From: Gammaproteobacteria bacterium
GTDB taxonomy: Bacteria; Gemmatimonadota; Gemmatimonadetes; Longimicrobiales; Gaopeijiaceae
Direction of reading: 5' to 3'
Assembly: GCA_009840525.1 (NCBI GenBank)
Contig: VXNP01000012.1
Location: 1 to 64,000 of the forward strand
DNA length: 64,000 nucleotides
Program-made: the position numbers and the translations under genes
The notes under the pieces: generated by a model
The model's database searches: none
What the model was told of the DNA's origin: nothing
Seen by the model: only the letters and a program-made list of their open reading frames with translations
Shown here: piece after piece, positions 52,437 to 62,407 of the stretch
Position numbering within the stretch: position 1 is the first letter of the stretch
Layout of the letters: each line of letters opens with the position of its first letter

Positions 52437-55206
52437 GGCGCGCCCTCGCCCGTGGCGCGGCGGCCGTGTTCTGGTCGCCTCTATCGTGGCCGGGGCCGCG
52501 GTGCTTCTGGTGGCCCGCGAAGCCATCGACCTCTACGTCGAAGTTCTCTGGTTCGAGGCCAACGGATACCTCGACGTCTTCTGGACCCGCACGCTGGCGC
52601 GCTGGGGGGTGCGCGTCCTGGTCATGCTGGCCGTCGGCGCGATGGTCTACGCGAACGTGCGCCTGTTTGCGGTCGCGGTACGCGCGCTCAGGATCCGCAG
52701 GCGTTTCGCCAATCTTGAGATATCCGAGAGAATCCCCGGCGTCTGGATCTCGCGCGGCACGCTCGTCATCTCGGTGTTGGCGGCCCTCTGGTTCAGCGCC
52801 GTGGTCCCGCCTGAAGCGGGACTGGCGCTGCTGCTTCTGCTGCGGGCCCCCGCGTGGGGGCTGAGCGAACCGGTCCTGGGACATGATGTGTCGTTCTACA
52901 TCTTCGCCCTGCCGGTGATGAGCGGGATCCTCGCATTCGCGCTCCTGCTGATCTTCTTCCTCTTCAGCCTGTCCATCGCTATCTACGCGGCGACCGGCGC
53001 CTTTCGACTGACGCGCAAGGGACTCAGGCTGGAGGATCTGGCGCGCCGGCACCTTACCCTCCTGGTCACGACGTTTCTGGTCCTGCTGGCCGTACGCTTC
53101 CAGATCGCGCGCTATATCCTCCTGCTCGACGGCAACTCCGGCGTGCAGGGGCTCTTCGGCTTCACCGACGCCGTCGCCCGCCTGCCCGCGTTGACGGCGC
53201 TCGCTGTGGTCGCCCTGGGTTCGGCGGCCCTGGTGGCGTGGGGAGGCTCGCGACGCAAGGCCGTCCCGACCGCGGCCGGGCTGGGCGCCATTGTGGTGGG
53301 CACGCTCGTGCTGGCTCAGCTCTACCCGGCGACCGTGCAGCGCTTTCGCGTCGAGCCCAACGAGCTCGAGAGCGAAACCCCCTATATCGAGCACAACCTG
53401 GAGTTCACGCGCATCGGGTTCGGGCTCGACCAGTTGCAGCGTGAACGATTCGACTACCGCGGGACGACCGAAGAACCGCGCGCGATGGCCGTCGCCACCC
53501 AGTTCTCCGGGCTCCCGGTCTGGACTCCGGGCGCGCTCCTGACCACGTATCGGCAACTGGAGGCCCGCTTCCGCTACTACGAGTTCAGCGACGTCACCAT
53601 CGACCGGTATCAGGGCCCGGAAGGCCTGGTGCCGGTCGCGCTGGCGGTGCGCGAGATCGAGCCCGGCGGCATTGAGGACCGCAATTGGCAGAACCTCCAC
53701 ATTCGCGAGCGCTACATCGCGGGAATGGGCGCGGTTGCCAGTGCGGCGGGTGAGCACACCCCCGAGGGACGGCCGTCGACGATCCTGTCCGCGATCCCGC
53801 CCGAGTTCGCGGAAGGCGCGGCGGCGCCCGAGAGACTGCGCCTGGTGCGCCCGTCGGTGTTCTTCGGCATCCGCCCCCAGGCCTACGCCATCATCAATCC
53901 GACCACGGAGGCTTTTCTCGACCCCGGGGGCCGGCCCGGCCAGGCCGGAGTGGACTACCCGGAAGGCATCCTGCTGGATTCCTGGCTGCGCAAGGTTATG
54001 CTCGCGTTCCGCTTCCGCGATACGAACCTGCTGTTCGCCTCCGAGGTCTCGCCCCGGAGCCGTTTCGTCTTTCGGCGCCAGGTAACGGCGCGGGCGCGCG
54101 ATATCGCCCCCTTCCTGCGCTTTCCCGAATCGCCTTATCCGGTGGTGCACGAGGGCCGCGTGGTATGGATGCTCGACGCCTTCACCGCCACCCGCCATTT
54201 CCCGCTGGCGAGCGCCTACGACCTGGAAGCGCGTGCTGCGGTGACCTATGTGCGCAACAGCGTCAAGGTCACGGTGGACGGGGTGACCGGGCGTGTCGCC
54301 TTCTATGTGGCTGACGAGAGCGATCCGCTGCTTGAAGGCTACCGGCGCATCCTCCCCGGCCTCTTTCAACCCATGGACGAGATGCCCCCCGGGCTCCGCG
54401 AACACATGCGTTACCCGCGCGCGCTTCTCAGCCTGCAGGGCCGGGTGCTGTTCCAGTATCATCTGGAAACGGCCCCTTCCTTCCACGGCCAGGAAGACGT
54501 GTGGGCACCCGCCACGGAGCTCGCCCAGGGCACCAATCCGGTCCCCTACAGGCCCGAGTACGCCATCTACCGCCTGCCCGGCGCGCGGGAGCCCGAGTAC
54601 CTGCTGAGCACCGCCTTCGTCCCGGCCGGCCGGCAGAACCTGACCGCCCTGCTGGTCGCGCGCAGTGACGGGGACGCCTACGGCGAACTCCTTCTCTACG
54701 ACATTCCGGTCGAGGATCAGGTCCCTGGCCCCCGCCTGGTAGAGGCGCTCGTGGAGCAGGATCCCTTCATCTCCCAGCAGCTCTCGCTCTGGCGACAGGG
54801 GGGAAGCGACGTCTGGACCGGTCATCTGCACATCGTGCCCGTGGACGGCACGCTCATGTACATGGAGCCGATCTTTCTCGCGGCCGAGTCGGACGCGATT
54901 CCCGAGCTCCGCCAGTTCGTCGTCAGCGATGGCCGCCGGGTGGCGATGCAGCCGACTCTGGACGCCACCGTGGCCACGCTCGCAGCCATGGCCGCGCCCG
55001 ACGCGCCCGAGGAAGTGTTCGACACCCGGGACCTGGAGGAGCTGCGGGAACTGGCCACGGACACGTCGACCTGGCCGAGCGACGCCCTCGATCTGCTCGA
55101 CCGCGCGGAGGAAGCGCTCCGGGCCGGGGATTTCGCCGGTTTTGGCGCGCGCCTGCGCGAGCTGCGCGACCTGCTTGAGCGCTTCGAGGACCAGGCAGGT
55201 TCATGA
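52429..55206 (+). CDS. UPF0182 family membrane protein
   Basis: A 925 aa protein with seven hydrophobic segments in roughly the first 300 residues and a large extracytoplasmic domain after that, the classic UPF0182 layout. Family motifs include EVLWFEANGYLDVFWTR, GHDVSFYIFALP and YPATVQRFRVEPNELESETPYIEHNLEFTR. Function is unknown for the family. The GTG start overlaps the mutase stop by 8 bp, with GAGG about 5 nt upstream. A C-terminal helical tail is acidic. Confidence 0.9.
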   Translation: MSEARPRPWRGGRVLVASIVAGAAVLLVAREAIDLYVEVLWFEANGYLDVFWTRTLARWGVRVLVMLAVGAMVYANVRLFAVAVRALRIRRRFANLEISERIPGVWISRGTLVISVLAALWFSAVVPPEAGLALLLLLRAPAWGLSEPVLGHDVSFYIFALPVMSGILAFALLLIFFLFSLSIAIYAATGAFRLTRKGLRLEDLARRHLTLLVTTFLVLLAVRFQIARYILLLDGNSGVQGLFGFTDAVARLPALTALAVVALGSAALVAWGGSRRKAVPTAAGLGAIVVGTLVLAQLYPATVQRFRVEPNELESETPYIEHNLEFTRIGFGLDQLQRERFDYRGTTEEPRAMAVATQFSGLPVWTPGALLTTYRQLEARFRYYEFSDVTIDRYQGPEGLVPVALAVREIEPGGIEDRNWQNLHIRERYIAGMGAVASAAGEHTPEGRPSTILSAIPPEFAEGAAAPERLRLVRPSVFFGIRPQAYAIINPTTEAFLDPGGRPGQAGVDYPEGILLDSWLRKVMLAFRFRDTNLLFASEVSPRSRFVFRRQVTARARDIAPFLRFPESPYPVVHEGRVVWMLDAFTATRHFPLASAYDLEARAAVTYVRNSVKVTVDGVTGRVAFYVADESDPLLEGYRRILPGLFQPMDEMPPGLREHMRYPRALLSLQGRVLFQYHLETAPSFHGQEDVWAPATELAQGTNPVPYRPEYAIYRLPGAREPEYLLSTAFVPAGRQNLTALLVARSDGDAYGELLLYDIPVEDQVPGPRLVEALVEQDPFISQQLSLWRQGGSDVWTGHLHIVPVDGTLMYMEPIFLAAESDAIPELRQFVVSDGRRVAMQPTLDATVATLAAMAAPDAPEEVFDTRDLEELRELATDTSTWPSDALDLLDRAEEALRAGDFAGFGARLRELRDLLERFEDQAGS

Positions 55207-55220
55207 GCCGCGCCGGATTC

Positions 55221-55249
55221 TTGATCGTGAGCGGATGACCGGGTAACTT
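55221..55249 (+). promoter_or_regulatory. Candidate sigma-70 type promoter for sucCD-ndk
   Basis: TTGATC (55221-55226) and TAACTT (55244-55249) are separated by 17 bp in the 133-bp gap between the UPF0182 gene and sucC. It would give a leader of about 80 nt that contains the hairpin at 55255-55272. Confidence 0.4.
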
Positions 55250-55254
55250 GGCCG

Positions 55255-55272
55255 GTCGCCTCTTCCGGCGAC
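55255..55272 (+). other. Hairpin in sucC leader
   Basis: GTCGCC (55255-55260) and GGCGAC (55267-55272) form a perfect 6-bp stem with a TCTTCC loop, just downstream of the candidate promoter. It may stabilise or regulate the leader; no known riboswitch is recognised. Confidence 0.35.
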
Positions 55273-55339
55273 TCTCCCGCAGCGTCCTCCACGGCCACAC
55301 CGTCGCGCCGACTTCCTTCTTCCTCGCGGAGAGCACCGA

Positions 55340-56473
55340 ATGAACCTGCACGAGTTCCAGGCAAGGGAACTCTTCCGCGACGCGGGCATGCCGGTACCGC
55401 AGGGCCGCGTCGCCACCACGCCCGAAGAGGCCGCGGCGATCGCCGCCGACATGGGCGGCGCGGCAGTGGTCAAGGCGCAGGTGCATTCCGGCGGCCGGGG
55501 CAAGGCGGGGGGCGTCAAACTGGCCGGCACCCCCGAGGAAGCCGAGACCCACGCGCGCGCCATACTGGGGATGACCATCCGGGGGCTAACCGTGCACAAG
55601 GTCCTGCTCGTCCCTGTCGAGAACATCGCCAGCGAGCGCTACGTCGGCATCCTGGTCGACCGTGCCGTGCAGGCGCCGCTCTTCATGGTGTCGCGGGAAG
55701 GCGGCGTGGACATCGAGGAGGTCGCGGCCACCAATCCCGCCGCCATCACCAGGCTGCGCGTCGACCCGCGCTTCGGTCTTCTGCCGCACCAGGCGTACCG
55801 GCTGGCGAGCGCGCTCTTCGATGCACCATCTCTGGCGCGGCAGTGCGCGACGGTGCTCTCGCAGCTCTACCAGGTCTTCATGAAGAACGGAGCGTCCCTC
55901 TGCGAGGTAAATCCGCTCATCGCGACGGAGGCGGGAGAGGTGAAGGCCATCGACGCCAAGGTCACGATAGACAGCAACGAGCTCTTCCGCCGGCCGGCGC
56001 TCGAGGCCCTGCGCGATCTGGGCGCCGAGCCCGCCGCGGAAACGCACGCGCGCGCCGCCGGCCTCAGCTTCGTCAAGCTCGACGGCAACGTGGGGTGCTG
56101 CGTCAACGGAGCCGGGCTGGCGATGGCCACCATGGACCTGGTCAAGTACTACGGAGGCGATCCGGCCAACTTCCTCGACATCGGCGGATCGTCCAGCCCC
56201 GACAAGGTCGTGGCCGCGCTCGAGATCATCACGGCCGATCCCAACGTGCAGGTGATCCTGTTCAACATCTTCGGCGGCATCACGCGTTGCGACGACGTGG
56301 CGCGGGGAATCGTCGAGGCCACGAAGCGCGCCGACATCCGCGCACCCATCCTCATTCGCCTCACGGGCACCAACGAAGCCGAAGCCAGGGACATCCTCGC
56401 GGCCGAGGGCTTCTCCGCCTTCACTTCGATGGACGACGTGGTGCGGGCGGCGGTGGAGAGGGCCGCCGCGTGA
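55340..56473 (+). CDS. sucC: Succinyl-CoA synthetase beta subunit
   Basis: ADP-forming subunit of the TCA-cycle enzyme that couples succinyl-CoA cleavage to nucleotide phosphorylation; 377 aa. The ATP-grasp domain starts MNLHEFQARELF, with KAQVHSGGRGKAGGVKL near residues 45-62 and CEVNPLI. The ligase domain has LDGNVGCCVNGAGLAMATMD and FNIFGGITRCD. GGAGAG precedes the ATG. sucD follows after 60 bp. Confidence 0.97.
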   Translation: MNLHEFQARELFRDAGMPVPQGRVATTPEEAAAIAADMGGAAVVKAQVHSGGRGKAGGVKLAGTPEEAETHARAILGMTIRGLTVHKVLLVPVENIASERYVGILVDRAVQAPLFMVSREGGVDIEEVAATNPAAITRLRVDPRFGLLPHQAYRLASALFDAPSLARQCATVLSQLYQVFMKNGASLCEVNPLIATEAGEVKAIDAKVTIDSNELFRRPALEALRDLGAEPAAETHARAAGLSFVKLDGNVGCCVNGAGLAMATMDLVKYYGGDPANFLDIGGSSSPDKVVAALEIITADPNVQVILFNIFGGITRCDDVARGIVEATKRADIRAPILIRLTGTNEAEARDILAAEGFSAFTSMDDVVRAAVERAAA

Positions 56474-56533
56474 CGCCCTTCATTCCGCGACAGCCCTCGG
56501 CGGACTCCTTCCCACAGCACACGGTCCCGCCCC

Positions 56534-57418
56534 ATGTCGATCTTCGTTGACGAATCCACGCGCGTGGTGGTCCAGGGCATCACCGGCCGCGACGGATCCT
56601 TCCACACCGCCAGGATGATCGAATACGGCACCCGCGTGGTCGCGGGAGTCACGCCCGGCAAGGGCGGCCGCGTCATCAAAGGCCCGGGAGGCGCGCGTGT
56701 GCCCGTCTTCGACACGATGAACGAGGCGGTTGCGGAGTCGGGGGCGAACGCCTCCGCGATCTATGTGCCGCCGCCCTTCGCCGCAAGCGCCATCATGGAG
56801 GCCGCGGAATCGGGCGTCGAGTTCATCGTCTGCATCACCGAGGGCGTCCCGGTGCTCGACATGACGCGCGCCTACGCCTTCGTCGCCGATCATGGCGTCC
56901 GGCTGCTGGGACCCAACTGCCCGGGGGTGATCTCGCCGGGCAAGGCCACTGTGGGCATCATCTCCGGCGACATCGTGACACCCGGTCCGGTGGGCGTGGT
57001 GTCGCGCTCGGGCACGCTCACCTACGAGGCGGTCGGACAGCTCACCGGGGCGGGAATCGGCCAGACCACCTGCGTCGGCATCGGGGGAGACCCCATCATC
57101 GGCACCAACTTCATCGACTGCCTCAGAGCCTTCGCCGAAGACGGGGAGACGAGGGCGGTCGTGATGATCGGCGAGATCGGGGGCACGGACGAGCAGGAGG
57201 CGGCCGAGTACGCGGGCCGCAGCCTCGACTTGCCGGTCGTGGGCTTCATCGCGGGCCAAACCGCGCCTCCGGGCCGCCGCATGGGACACGCGGGGGCCAT
57301 CATCAGTGGTTCTTCCGGAACGGCGGAAGAGAAGATCAGGGCCTTCCGCGAGAACGGGATCGGCGTCGCACGGCGGCCGGTCGACATCGTACACCTCACC
57401 CGGGAAGCCCTGCGATGA
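56534..57418 (+). CDS. sucD: Succinyl-CoA synthetase alpha subunit
   Basis: Alpha subunit of 294 aa that binds CoA and carries the phosphorylated histidine H252 (MGHAGAI). Other motifs: [30 protein letters not shown]-like [20 protein letters not shown] and [14 protein letters not shown] at 56534. The stop overlaps ndk as ATGA, so the three genes should be translated together. Confidence 0.97.
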   Translation: MSIFVDESTRVVVQGITGRDGSFHTARMIEYGTRVVAGVTPGKGGRVIKGPGGARVPVFDTMNEAVAESGANASAIYVPPPFAASAIMEAAESGVEFIVCITEGVPVLDMTRAYAFVADHGVRLLGPNCPGVISPGKATVGIISGDIVTPGPVGVVSRSGTLTYEAVGQLTGAGIGQTTCVGIGGDPIIGTNFIDCLRAFAEDGETRAVVMIGEIGGTDEQEAAEYAGRSLDLPVVGFIAGQTAPPGRRMGHAGAIISGSSGTAEEKIRAFRENGIGVARRPVDIVHLTREALR

Positions 57419-57840
57419 GCCTGACACTCGCGATCATCAAGCCCGACGCGGTCGCTTCGGGAAAGACGGGGGCCATCCTCGCCCATCTGGAAGGGGCGGG
57501 TTTCCGCATTCGCTGCCTGCACATGACGCACCTCTCACGGACTCAGGCCGCGGCCTTCTACGCGGTGCATCGAGCCCGGCCCTTCTTCGACTCGCTCGTC
57601 GCCTTCATGACCTCCGGCCCCATCGTGCCCCTGGTCCTCGAGGCCGAGGACGCCGTCGCCCGGTTTCGCGAAACGATCGGAGCCACGGACCCCGCCGAAG
57701 CCGCTCCCGGAACCGTCCGCGCGCTCTACGCGGAGTCGAAGGAGCGCAACGCCGTCCACGGCTCCGATTCGGACGCCAACGCCGCGCTCGAAATCGACTT
57801 CTTCTTTTCGCGCCACGCGCGGCTTGCCCTTCGTGGCTGA
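57415..57840 (+). CDS. ndk: Nucleoside diphosphate kinase
   Basis: Balances nucleoside triphosphate pools by phosphotransfer through a histidine; 141 aa. The active histidine is H115 in [15 protein letters not shown] is at the N-terminus. Its coupling to sucCD is biologically plausible because the ligase makes the nucleoside triphosphate that Ndk redistributes. Confidence 0.96.
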   Translation: MSLTLAIIKPDAVASGKTGAILAHLEGAGFRIRCLHMTHLSRTQAAAFYAVHRARPFFDSLVAFMTSGPIVPLVLEAEDAVARFRETIGATDPAEAAPGTVRALYAESKERNAVHGSDSDANAALEIDFFFSRHARLALRG

Positions 57841-57895
57841 GTCCGCGCGAGTGCCGGCGAGAGGTTGTGCAGGGGCTGCCGGGCATCGTGGCGCG

Positions 57896-57925
57896 TTGAC
57901 GCGGGACCGTGCGCCACGCTAGCTT
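57896..57925 (+). promoter_or_regulatory. Candidate promoter of the fatty-acid cluster
   Basis: TTGACG (57896-57901) and TAGCTT (57920-57925) are 18 bp apart. Transcription would start at about 57932, almost at the ATG of the DUF177 gene (57934), so the message could be leaderless; no ribosome binding site is seen before that ATG. Confidence 0.4.
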
Positions 57926-57933
57926 TTTACGCT

Positions 57934-58446
57934 ATGCTGCACTTGAACTTGAACGCGCTCGAACGCACGGGTACGCTCCAGTTGCGAGCGGCGTGCCCGG
58001 CCGCCGATTTCGTCCTCGGGGGACGGGGTCCGGAGCTGTCCGAACCCGTCAGCGTGACTCTGACGGCGAGGTCCATGGCCGCGGGCCACGTGATGGTCCA
58101 GGGAAGGATGTCGACCACCCTGGCGCAGGTGTGCCGGCGCTGTCTGGAACCCGTCGCGCAGGCGTTTGCGCTGCCGATCCGGTTCGTTTTCGTCCCGGAC
58201 GATGAACCGGGCGGCGAGGACGAAGGGGAGGTACGCACCTTCCCCCCGCATCTGGCCGACCTCGACATCGGCGGCCCGTTGCGGGAGGAGTTCGCGCTGG
58301 CGGCGCCCCTGTACGCAGAATGCCGGCCCGACTGTCGCGGCCTGTGTCCGGTGTGCGGCTCAAACCGAAACACGGCCCGGTGCGATTGCTCGTCGCCGGA
58401 TGTCGATGCCCGATGGGAGAAGCTGCGGGCTCTCACGAATCACTAG
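57934..58446 (+). CDS. YceD/DUF177 family protein
   Basis: A 170 aa protein of the DUF177 family, usually next to rpmF and linked by others to 23S rRNA or ribosome assembly. Cysteine pairs C67/C70, and C130, C134, C138 and C141 (PDCRGLCPVCG), suggest metal binding, with a final C150/C152 pair. I use the ATG at 57934 (MLHLNLN), since the upstream frame to 57865 has no family resemblance. rpmF follows after 12 bp. Confidence 0.88.
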   Translation: MLHLNLNALERTGTLQLRAACPAADFVLGGRGPELSEPVSVTLTARSMAAGHVMVQGRMSTTLAQVCRRCLEPVAQAFALPIRFVFVPDDEPGGEDEGEVRTFPPHLADLDIGGPLREEFALAAPLYAECRPDCRGLCPVCGSNRNTARCDCSSPDVDARWEKLRALTNH

Positions 58447-58458
58447 AACGAAGAAGCC

Positions 58459-58641
58459 ATGGCCGTACCGAAGCGTCGTACATCCAAGCAGCGGCAGCGC
58501 AAGCGCCGCACGCACCAGCGAGCCCAACCCGTCGCGGTGTGGAACTGCCCGCGCTGCGACGATCCGCAGATCCCGCACCGCGTGTGTCCCACCTGCGGCT
58601 ACTACCGGGATCGCCCGGTCATCGAAGTCGAGCTGGACTGA
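58459..58641 (+). CDS. rpmF: 50S ribosomal protein L32
   Basis: A 60 aa ribosomal protein with the family start MAVPKRRTSKQRQRKRR and zinc-type cysteines C30, C33, C43 and C46. This is the zinc-ribbon form of L32, not the Cys-less form. Position between DUF177 and plsX is the classic arrangement. Confidence 0.97.
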   Translation: MAVPKRRTSKQRQRKRRTHQRAQPVAVWNCPRCDDPQIPHRVCPTCGYYRDRPVIEVELD

Positions 58642-58666
58642 CCACGCCGGCGGCGACCGGTCCACC

Positions 58667-59656
58667 ATGAGAATCGCGCTCGACGCCATGGGCAGCGATG
58701 GCGCCCCCGCGACCGAGGTCGCCGGAGCGCTGCACGCCCTTTCCCACGAAGCCGGCGATGTAACCGTCGTCCTGGTGGGAGACCGCGCGCGGATCGGGGC
58801 GCAGTTGGACCGGCATGGCGCCTCCGAGGGCGGCCGGCTGGAGATCGTCCATGCCGCGGAGCGAGTTTCTCCCAACGAGTCCCCCGCGGCCATCGTGCGC
58901 CGCAAGCCCGGCTCCTCCCTCGTGACCGGAGTCGGGCTCCATCGCAGGGGCCAGGTGGACGCCTTCGTCAGCGCCGGGCCCACGGGAGCAGTGATGGCGG
59001 CATCGGTGTTCCTGCTCAAGCGGCTGCCGGGAGTGGACCGTCCCGCCGTCGGGACCCTCATGCCCACCACCAGCCGGGCGCACATGCTGATGCTCGACGC
59101 CGGAGCCAACGTGGACTGCCGGCCCCTGCACCTCCTGCAGTTTGCGTTTCTCGGCCATGTCTACGCGCAGGACCTGATGGGGAGACCCGAGCCGCGCATC
59201 GGGCTGCTGAACATCGGCTCCGAGCCGGAGAAGGGGAACGAACGCACGGTGGAGGCATACCGCCTGCTCAGCCAGAGCGAGCTCAACTTCGTCGGCAATG
59301 TCGAAGGCCGCGACATCATCCACGGCCGCTGCGACGTACTGGTCACCGACGGATTCGCCGGCAACGTGCTGCTCAAGTTCTACGAGTCGGTGGCAGGGTT
59401 CGTGATCCGGGTGATGGACCGCGAGCAGGAGCGCATCCGCACGCCGCTGGACCGCTCCACCATCGAGATCCTCGACTACGCCGAATACGGGGGTGCTCCG
59501 CTTCTGGGGGTTAACGGCGTGTCGGTCATCTGCCACGGCAGATCGCCGCCCAAGGCCATCGGCAAGGCCATCGGCGTGGCGGCCAAGGCCGTAAGGACTT
59601 CCATGATCGGGCATATCGCCCGTTACCTGGCCGAAACCGCGGCCCGCATCCCATGA
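58667..59656 (+). CDS. plsX: Phosphate acyltransferase PlsX
   Basis: Makes acyl-phosphate from acyl-ACP for phospholipid synthesis; 329 aa. Family motifs: MRIALDAMGSDGAP at the start, SAGPTGAVMAAS, LLNIGSEPEKGNE, DVLVTDGFAGNVLLK and GGAPLLGVNGVSVICHG. The ATG at 58667 gives the normal length; the frame extends upstream over rpmF as a shadow. Stop overlaps fabH as ATGA. Confidence 0.96.
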   Translation: MRIALDAMGSDGAPATEVAGALHALSHEAGDVTVVLVGDRARIGAQLDRHGASEGGRLEIVHAAERVSPNESPAAIVRRKPGSSLVTGVGLHRRGQVDAFVSAGPTGAVMAASVFLLKRLPGVDRPAVGTLMPTTSRAHMLMLDAGANVDCRPLHLLQFAFLGHVYAQDLMGRPEPRIGLLNIGSEPEKGNERTVEAYRLLSQSELNFVGNVEGRDIIHGRCDVLVTDGFAGNVLLKFYESVAGFVIRVMDREQERIRTPLDRSTIEILDYAEYGGAPLLGVNGVSVICHGRSPPKAIGKAIGVAAKAVRTSMIGHIARYLAETAARIP

Positions 59657-60639
59657 CCCGACCCATCAGCGAAGTCGCCAGCACGGGACGGTTCCTCCCG
59701 GATCGCGTCCTCACCAACGAGGACTGGACGCGCATGGTGGACACGACCGAGCAGTGGATCGTGGAGCGCACCGGCATCCATGAGCGCCGCGTCGCGAGCC
59801 CGTGCACCTCCGTGTGCGACATGGGCGTCGCCGCGGCGGAGCAGGCGCTCGAGCGGGCCGGGGTGGGCGCCGAGGACGTGGACCTGCTGCTGGTTTCCAC
59901 CGCGACGCCGGACAGGCTGCTGCCCTCCACCGCGTGCGACATCCAGGCCCGGCTGGGCGCGAACAGGGCGGCGGCCATGGACATCTCCGCGGCCTGCACC
60001 GGATACCTCTACATCCTGGCCCTGGCGGAAGGCTACATCGCCAGCGGCATGGGCGAGGTGGTCCTGGTGGTGTCCACCGAGAAGATGACGTCGATCATGG
60101 ACTGGGAGGACCGGTCCACCGCGGTGCTGTTCGGCGACGGGGCGGGCGCCAGCGTGATCCGCCGCGCGACCGGCGACCGGGGGATTCTCGCCAACGACAT
60201 CCGGTCCGACGGAAAGCTCGCGGACCTGCTCCAGAGGCCGGGTGGAGGTGCCCTGCGGCCCTTCGACGACTCCGTCCTCGCGGACCGGTCCCACCTGCTG
60301 CTCATGGAAGGCCGGGAGGTGTTCAAGAACGCGGTGCGGGCCATGTCCAGATCCTCCCGTCTCGCGATCAGGCAGGCCGGCTGGACAGCGGACGACGTCG
60401 ACCTCCTTATCCCCCATCAGGCCAACATCCGCATCATCGAGGCGACCGCCCGCTACGCGCGCGTTCCCATGGAGAAGGTGTACGTCAACGTCCACCGCTA
60501 CGGGAACATCAGCTCGGCGACGGTCCCGGTCGCGCTCGACGAAGCGCTGGAGCAGGGCCGCATCGGACCCGGATCCAACGTCCTCCTGGTAGCTTTCGGG
60601 GCGGGTCTCACGTGGGGCGCCACGGCCCTCCGCGTGTAG
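59653..60639 (+). CDS. fabH: Beta-ketoacyl-ACP synthase III
   Basis: Starts fatty-acid synthesis by condensing an acyl-CoA with malonyl-ACP; 328 aa. The catalytic triad is C115 (SAACTGYL), H255 (PHQANIR) and N285 (YGNISS). The ATG overlaps the plsX stop. fabD follows after 26 bp. Confidence 0.97.
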   Translation: MTRPISEVASTGRFLPDRVLTNEDWTRMVDTTEQWIVERTGIHERRVASPCTSVCDMGVAAAEQALERAGVGAEDVDLLLVSTATPDRLLPSTACDIQARLGANRAAAMDISAACTGYLYILALAEGYIASGMGEVVLVVSTEKMTSIMDWEDRSTAVLFGDGAGASVIRRATGDRGILANDIRSDGKLADLLQRPGGGALRPFDDSVLADRSHLLLMEGREVFKNAVRAMSRSSRLAIRQAGWTADDVDLLIPHQANIRIIEATARYARVPMEKVYVNVHRYGNISSATVPVALDEALEQGRIGPGSNVLLVAFGAGLTWGATALRV

Positions 60640-60665
60640 CGGCCTCCACGGTCGATCGTCGTCAG

Positions 60666-61616
60666 GTGTCACTGGCTCTCCTCTTCCCCGGACAGGGATC
60701 GCAGTTTCCCGGGATGGGACGCGACCTGGCGGCCACATATCCGGAGGCTGCGCGGGTCTTCGAGCGCGCGGACGATATCCTCGGGTTCTCTCTTTCCCGT
60801 CTCGCCTGGGAAGGCCCCGAAGACCAGTTGATACAGACGCACAACGCACAGCCCGCGATCCTGGTCCATTCCCTCGCCGCGCTGGCGGTGCTGAAGCCGC
60901 GACTGGGACCCGTCGCCTGCGCCGCGGGGCATTCGCTGGGCGAGATCTCCGCCCACGCGGCCGCGGGCACGCTCAAGTTCGAGGATGCCGTGCACGCCGT
61001 GCGGCGCAGAGGCGAGCTGATGCGGGAGGCGGGACGTGCGCGCCCGGGAGCCATGGCGGCCATCCTCGGCCTTGGGGAACCCGACGTGCGCGAAGTGTGC
61101 CGGGCCGTGTCCGGGCCGGGACCGGTATGTGTTCCGGCCAACTTCAACGCCCCCTCGCAGATCGTGGTCAGCGGCGATTCGGAGGCGATCGACAAGGTTC
61201 TGGTGCACGCCAGGGAAGCCGGCGCCCGTCGGGCCGTGCGGCTGGCCGTGTCCGGCGCCTTTCATTCGCCTCTGATGGCCGTGGCGGAGGAGGGTTTGCG
61301 GAAGTGTTTTCGCAGCCTATCTTTCGGACCGCCCGAGTTTCCGGTCTTTTCGAACGTGACCGCCGGGGCCGTCCGGGATCCCGGCCTCGCGCGTCGGCTG
61401 TTGGTCCGGCAGCTCACTTCTCCGGTATTGTGGTCCCAATCGGTCAGGTCCATGGTCGAAAGCGGTGTGGAGCGATTCGTCGAGATCGGTCCCGGGTCCG
61501 TGCTGTGCGGATTGAGCCGGCGCAACGCCCGGGGCGTCAAGGCCGTTTCCGTGGGCACCGCAAGCGGCGTCCGGAAGCTGTTCCCCGATCCCGCGGTGGC
61601 CGGGAGCACCCCATGA
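60666..61616 (+). CDS. fabD: Malonyl-CoA-ACP transacylase
   Basis: Loads malonyl groups on ACP; 316 aa from the GTG at 60666 (LFPGQGSQFPGMG follows). The nucleophile is S90 (GHSLGE) and the histidine is H200 (AFHSPLM). No ribosome binding site stands out, and the start rests on family alignment. The stop overlaps fabG as ATGA. Confidence 0.95.
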   Translation: MSLALLFPGQGSQFPGMGRDLAATYPEAARVFERADDILGFSLSRLAWEGPEDQLIQTHNAQPAILVHSLAALAVLKPRLGPVACAAGHSLGEISAHAAAGTLKFEDAVHAVRRRGELMREAGRARPGAMAAILGLGEPDVREVCRAVSGPGPVCVPANFNAPSQIVVSGDSEAIDKVLVHAREAGARRAVRLAVSGAFHSPLMAVAEEGLRKCFRSLSFGPPEFPVFSNVTAGAVRDPGLARRLLVRQLTSPVLWSQSVRSMVESGVERFVEIGPGSVLCGLSRRNARGVKAVSVGTASGVRKLFPDPAVAGSTP

Positions 61617-62353
61617 GCGGCGCGCTGGCCGGACAGATCGCCCTGGTGACCGGCGGATCGCGGGGCATAGGGTTCGCGATATCACAGGTCCTCGCGCAGG
61701 ACGGGGCCCGGGTGGCCATAGTGGACATCGACGAAGAGGGGGCCGTCGCCGCCGCCGCTCGACTCGAGGGCGCCGGTCACGCCGGCTACTTCTGCGATGT
61801 CGGAGATGCCGGGCAGTGCCGCGCCACGGTCGCCGCGGTGACCAGGGCGCAGGGCATCGTGACGATTCTGATCAACAACGCGGGGATCACCCGGGACAGT
61901 CTTCTCGTGCGCATGAAGGACGAGGACTGGAATGCGGTGATCAGGGTCAACCTCACGGGCGCCTTCAACATGACGCGCGCCGCGAGCAGGGGCATGATGA
62001 AGCGCCGATCCGGCTCCATCGTCAACATCAGCTCCGTAATCGGCCTGATGGGCAATGCCGGTCAGACCAACTACGGCGCCTCCAAGGCGGGGCTCGTGGG
62101 GCTCACCAAGAGCGTCGCCCGGGAGTTTGCCAAGCGGGGAGTGCGCTGCAACGCGATTGCTCCCGGCTACATCGCGACGGACATGACCGCCGGGCTGGAC
62201 GAACGCACCACCGGGGAACTCGGGTCGCGCATCCCGATGGGCCGGCTGGGAGAGCCCTCCGACGTCGCCGGCGTTGCGCGGTTTCTCGCTGGACCGGAAG
62301 CCGGATACGTTACCGGTCAGGTCCTGGCCGTGGACGGCGGCATGGCGATGTAG
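61613..62353 (+). CDS. fabG: 3-oxoacyl-ACP reductase
   Basis: NADPH-dependent short-chain dehydrogenase that reduces 3-oxoacyl-ACP; 246 aa. Cofactor loop TGGSRGIG at 13-20, NNAG at 88-91, and catalytic S141, Y154 and K158 (YGASK). ATG overlaps fabD stop. The C-terminus ends VLAVDGGMAM, typical of FabG. Confidence 0.96.
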   Translation: MSGALAGQIALVTGGSRGIGFAISQVLAQDGARVAIVDIDEEGAVAAAARLEGAGHAGYFCDVGDAGQCRATVAAVTRAQGIVTILINNAGITRDSLLVRMKDEDWNAVIRVNLTGAFNMTRAASRGMMKRRSGSIVNISSVIGLMGNAGQTNYGASKAGLVGLTKSVAREFAKRGVRCNAIAPGYIATDMTAGLDERTTGELGSRIPMGRLGEPSDVAGVARFLAGPEAGYVTGQVLAVDGGMAM

Positions 62354-62407
62354 CTCGATGATCACTCACCAGCGGCGGAAAACCGCAACACAAGGAGGAA
62401 CAGGCAG

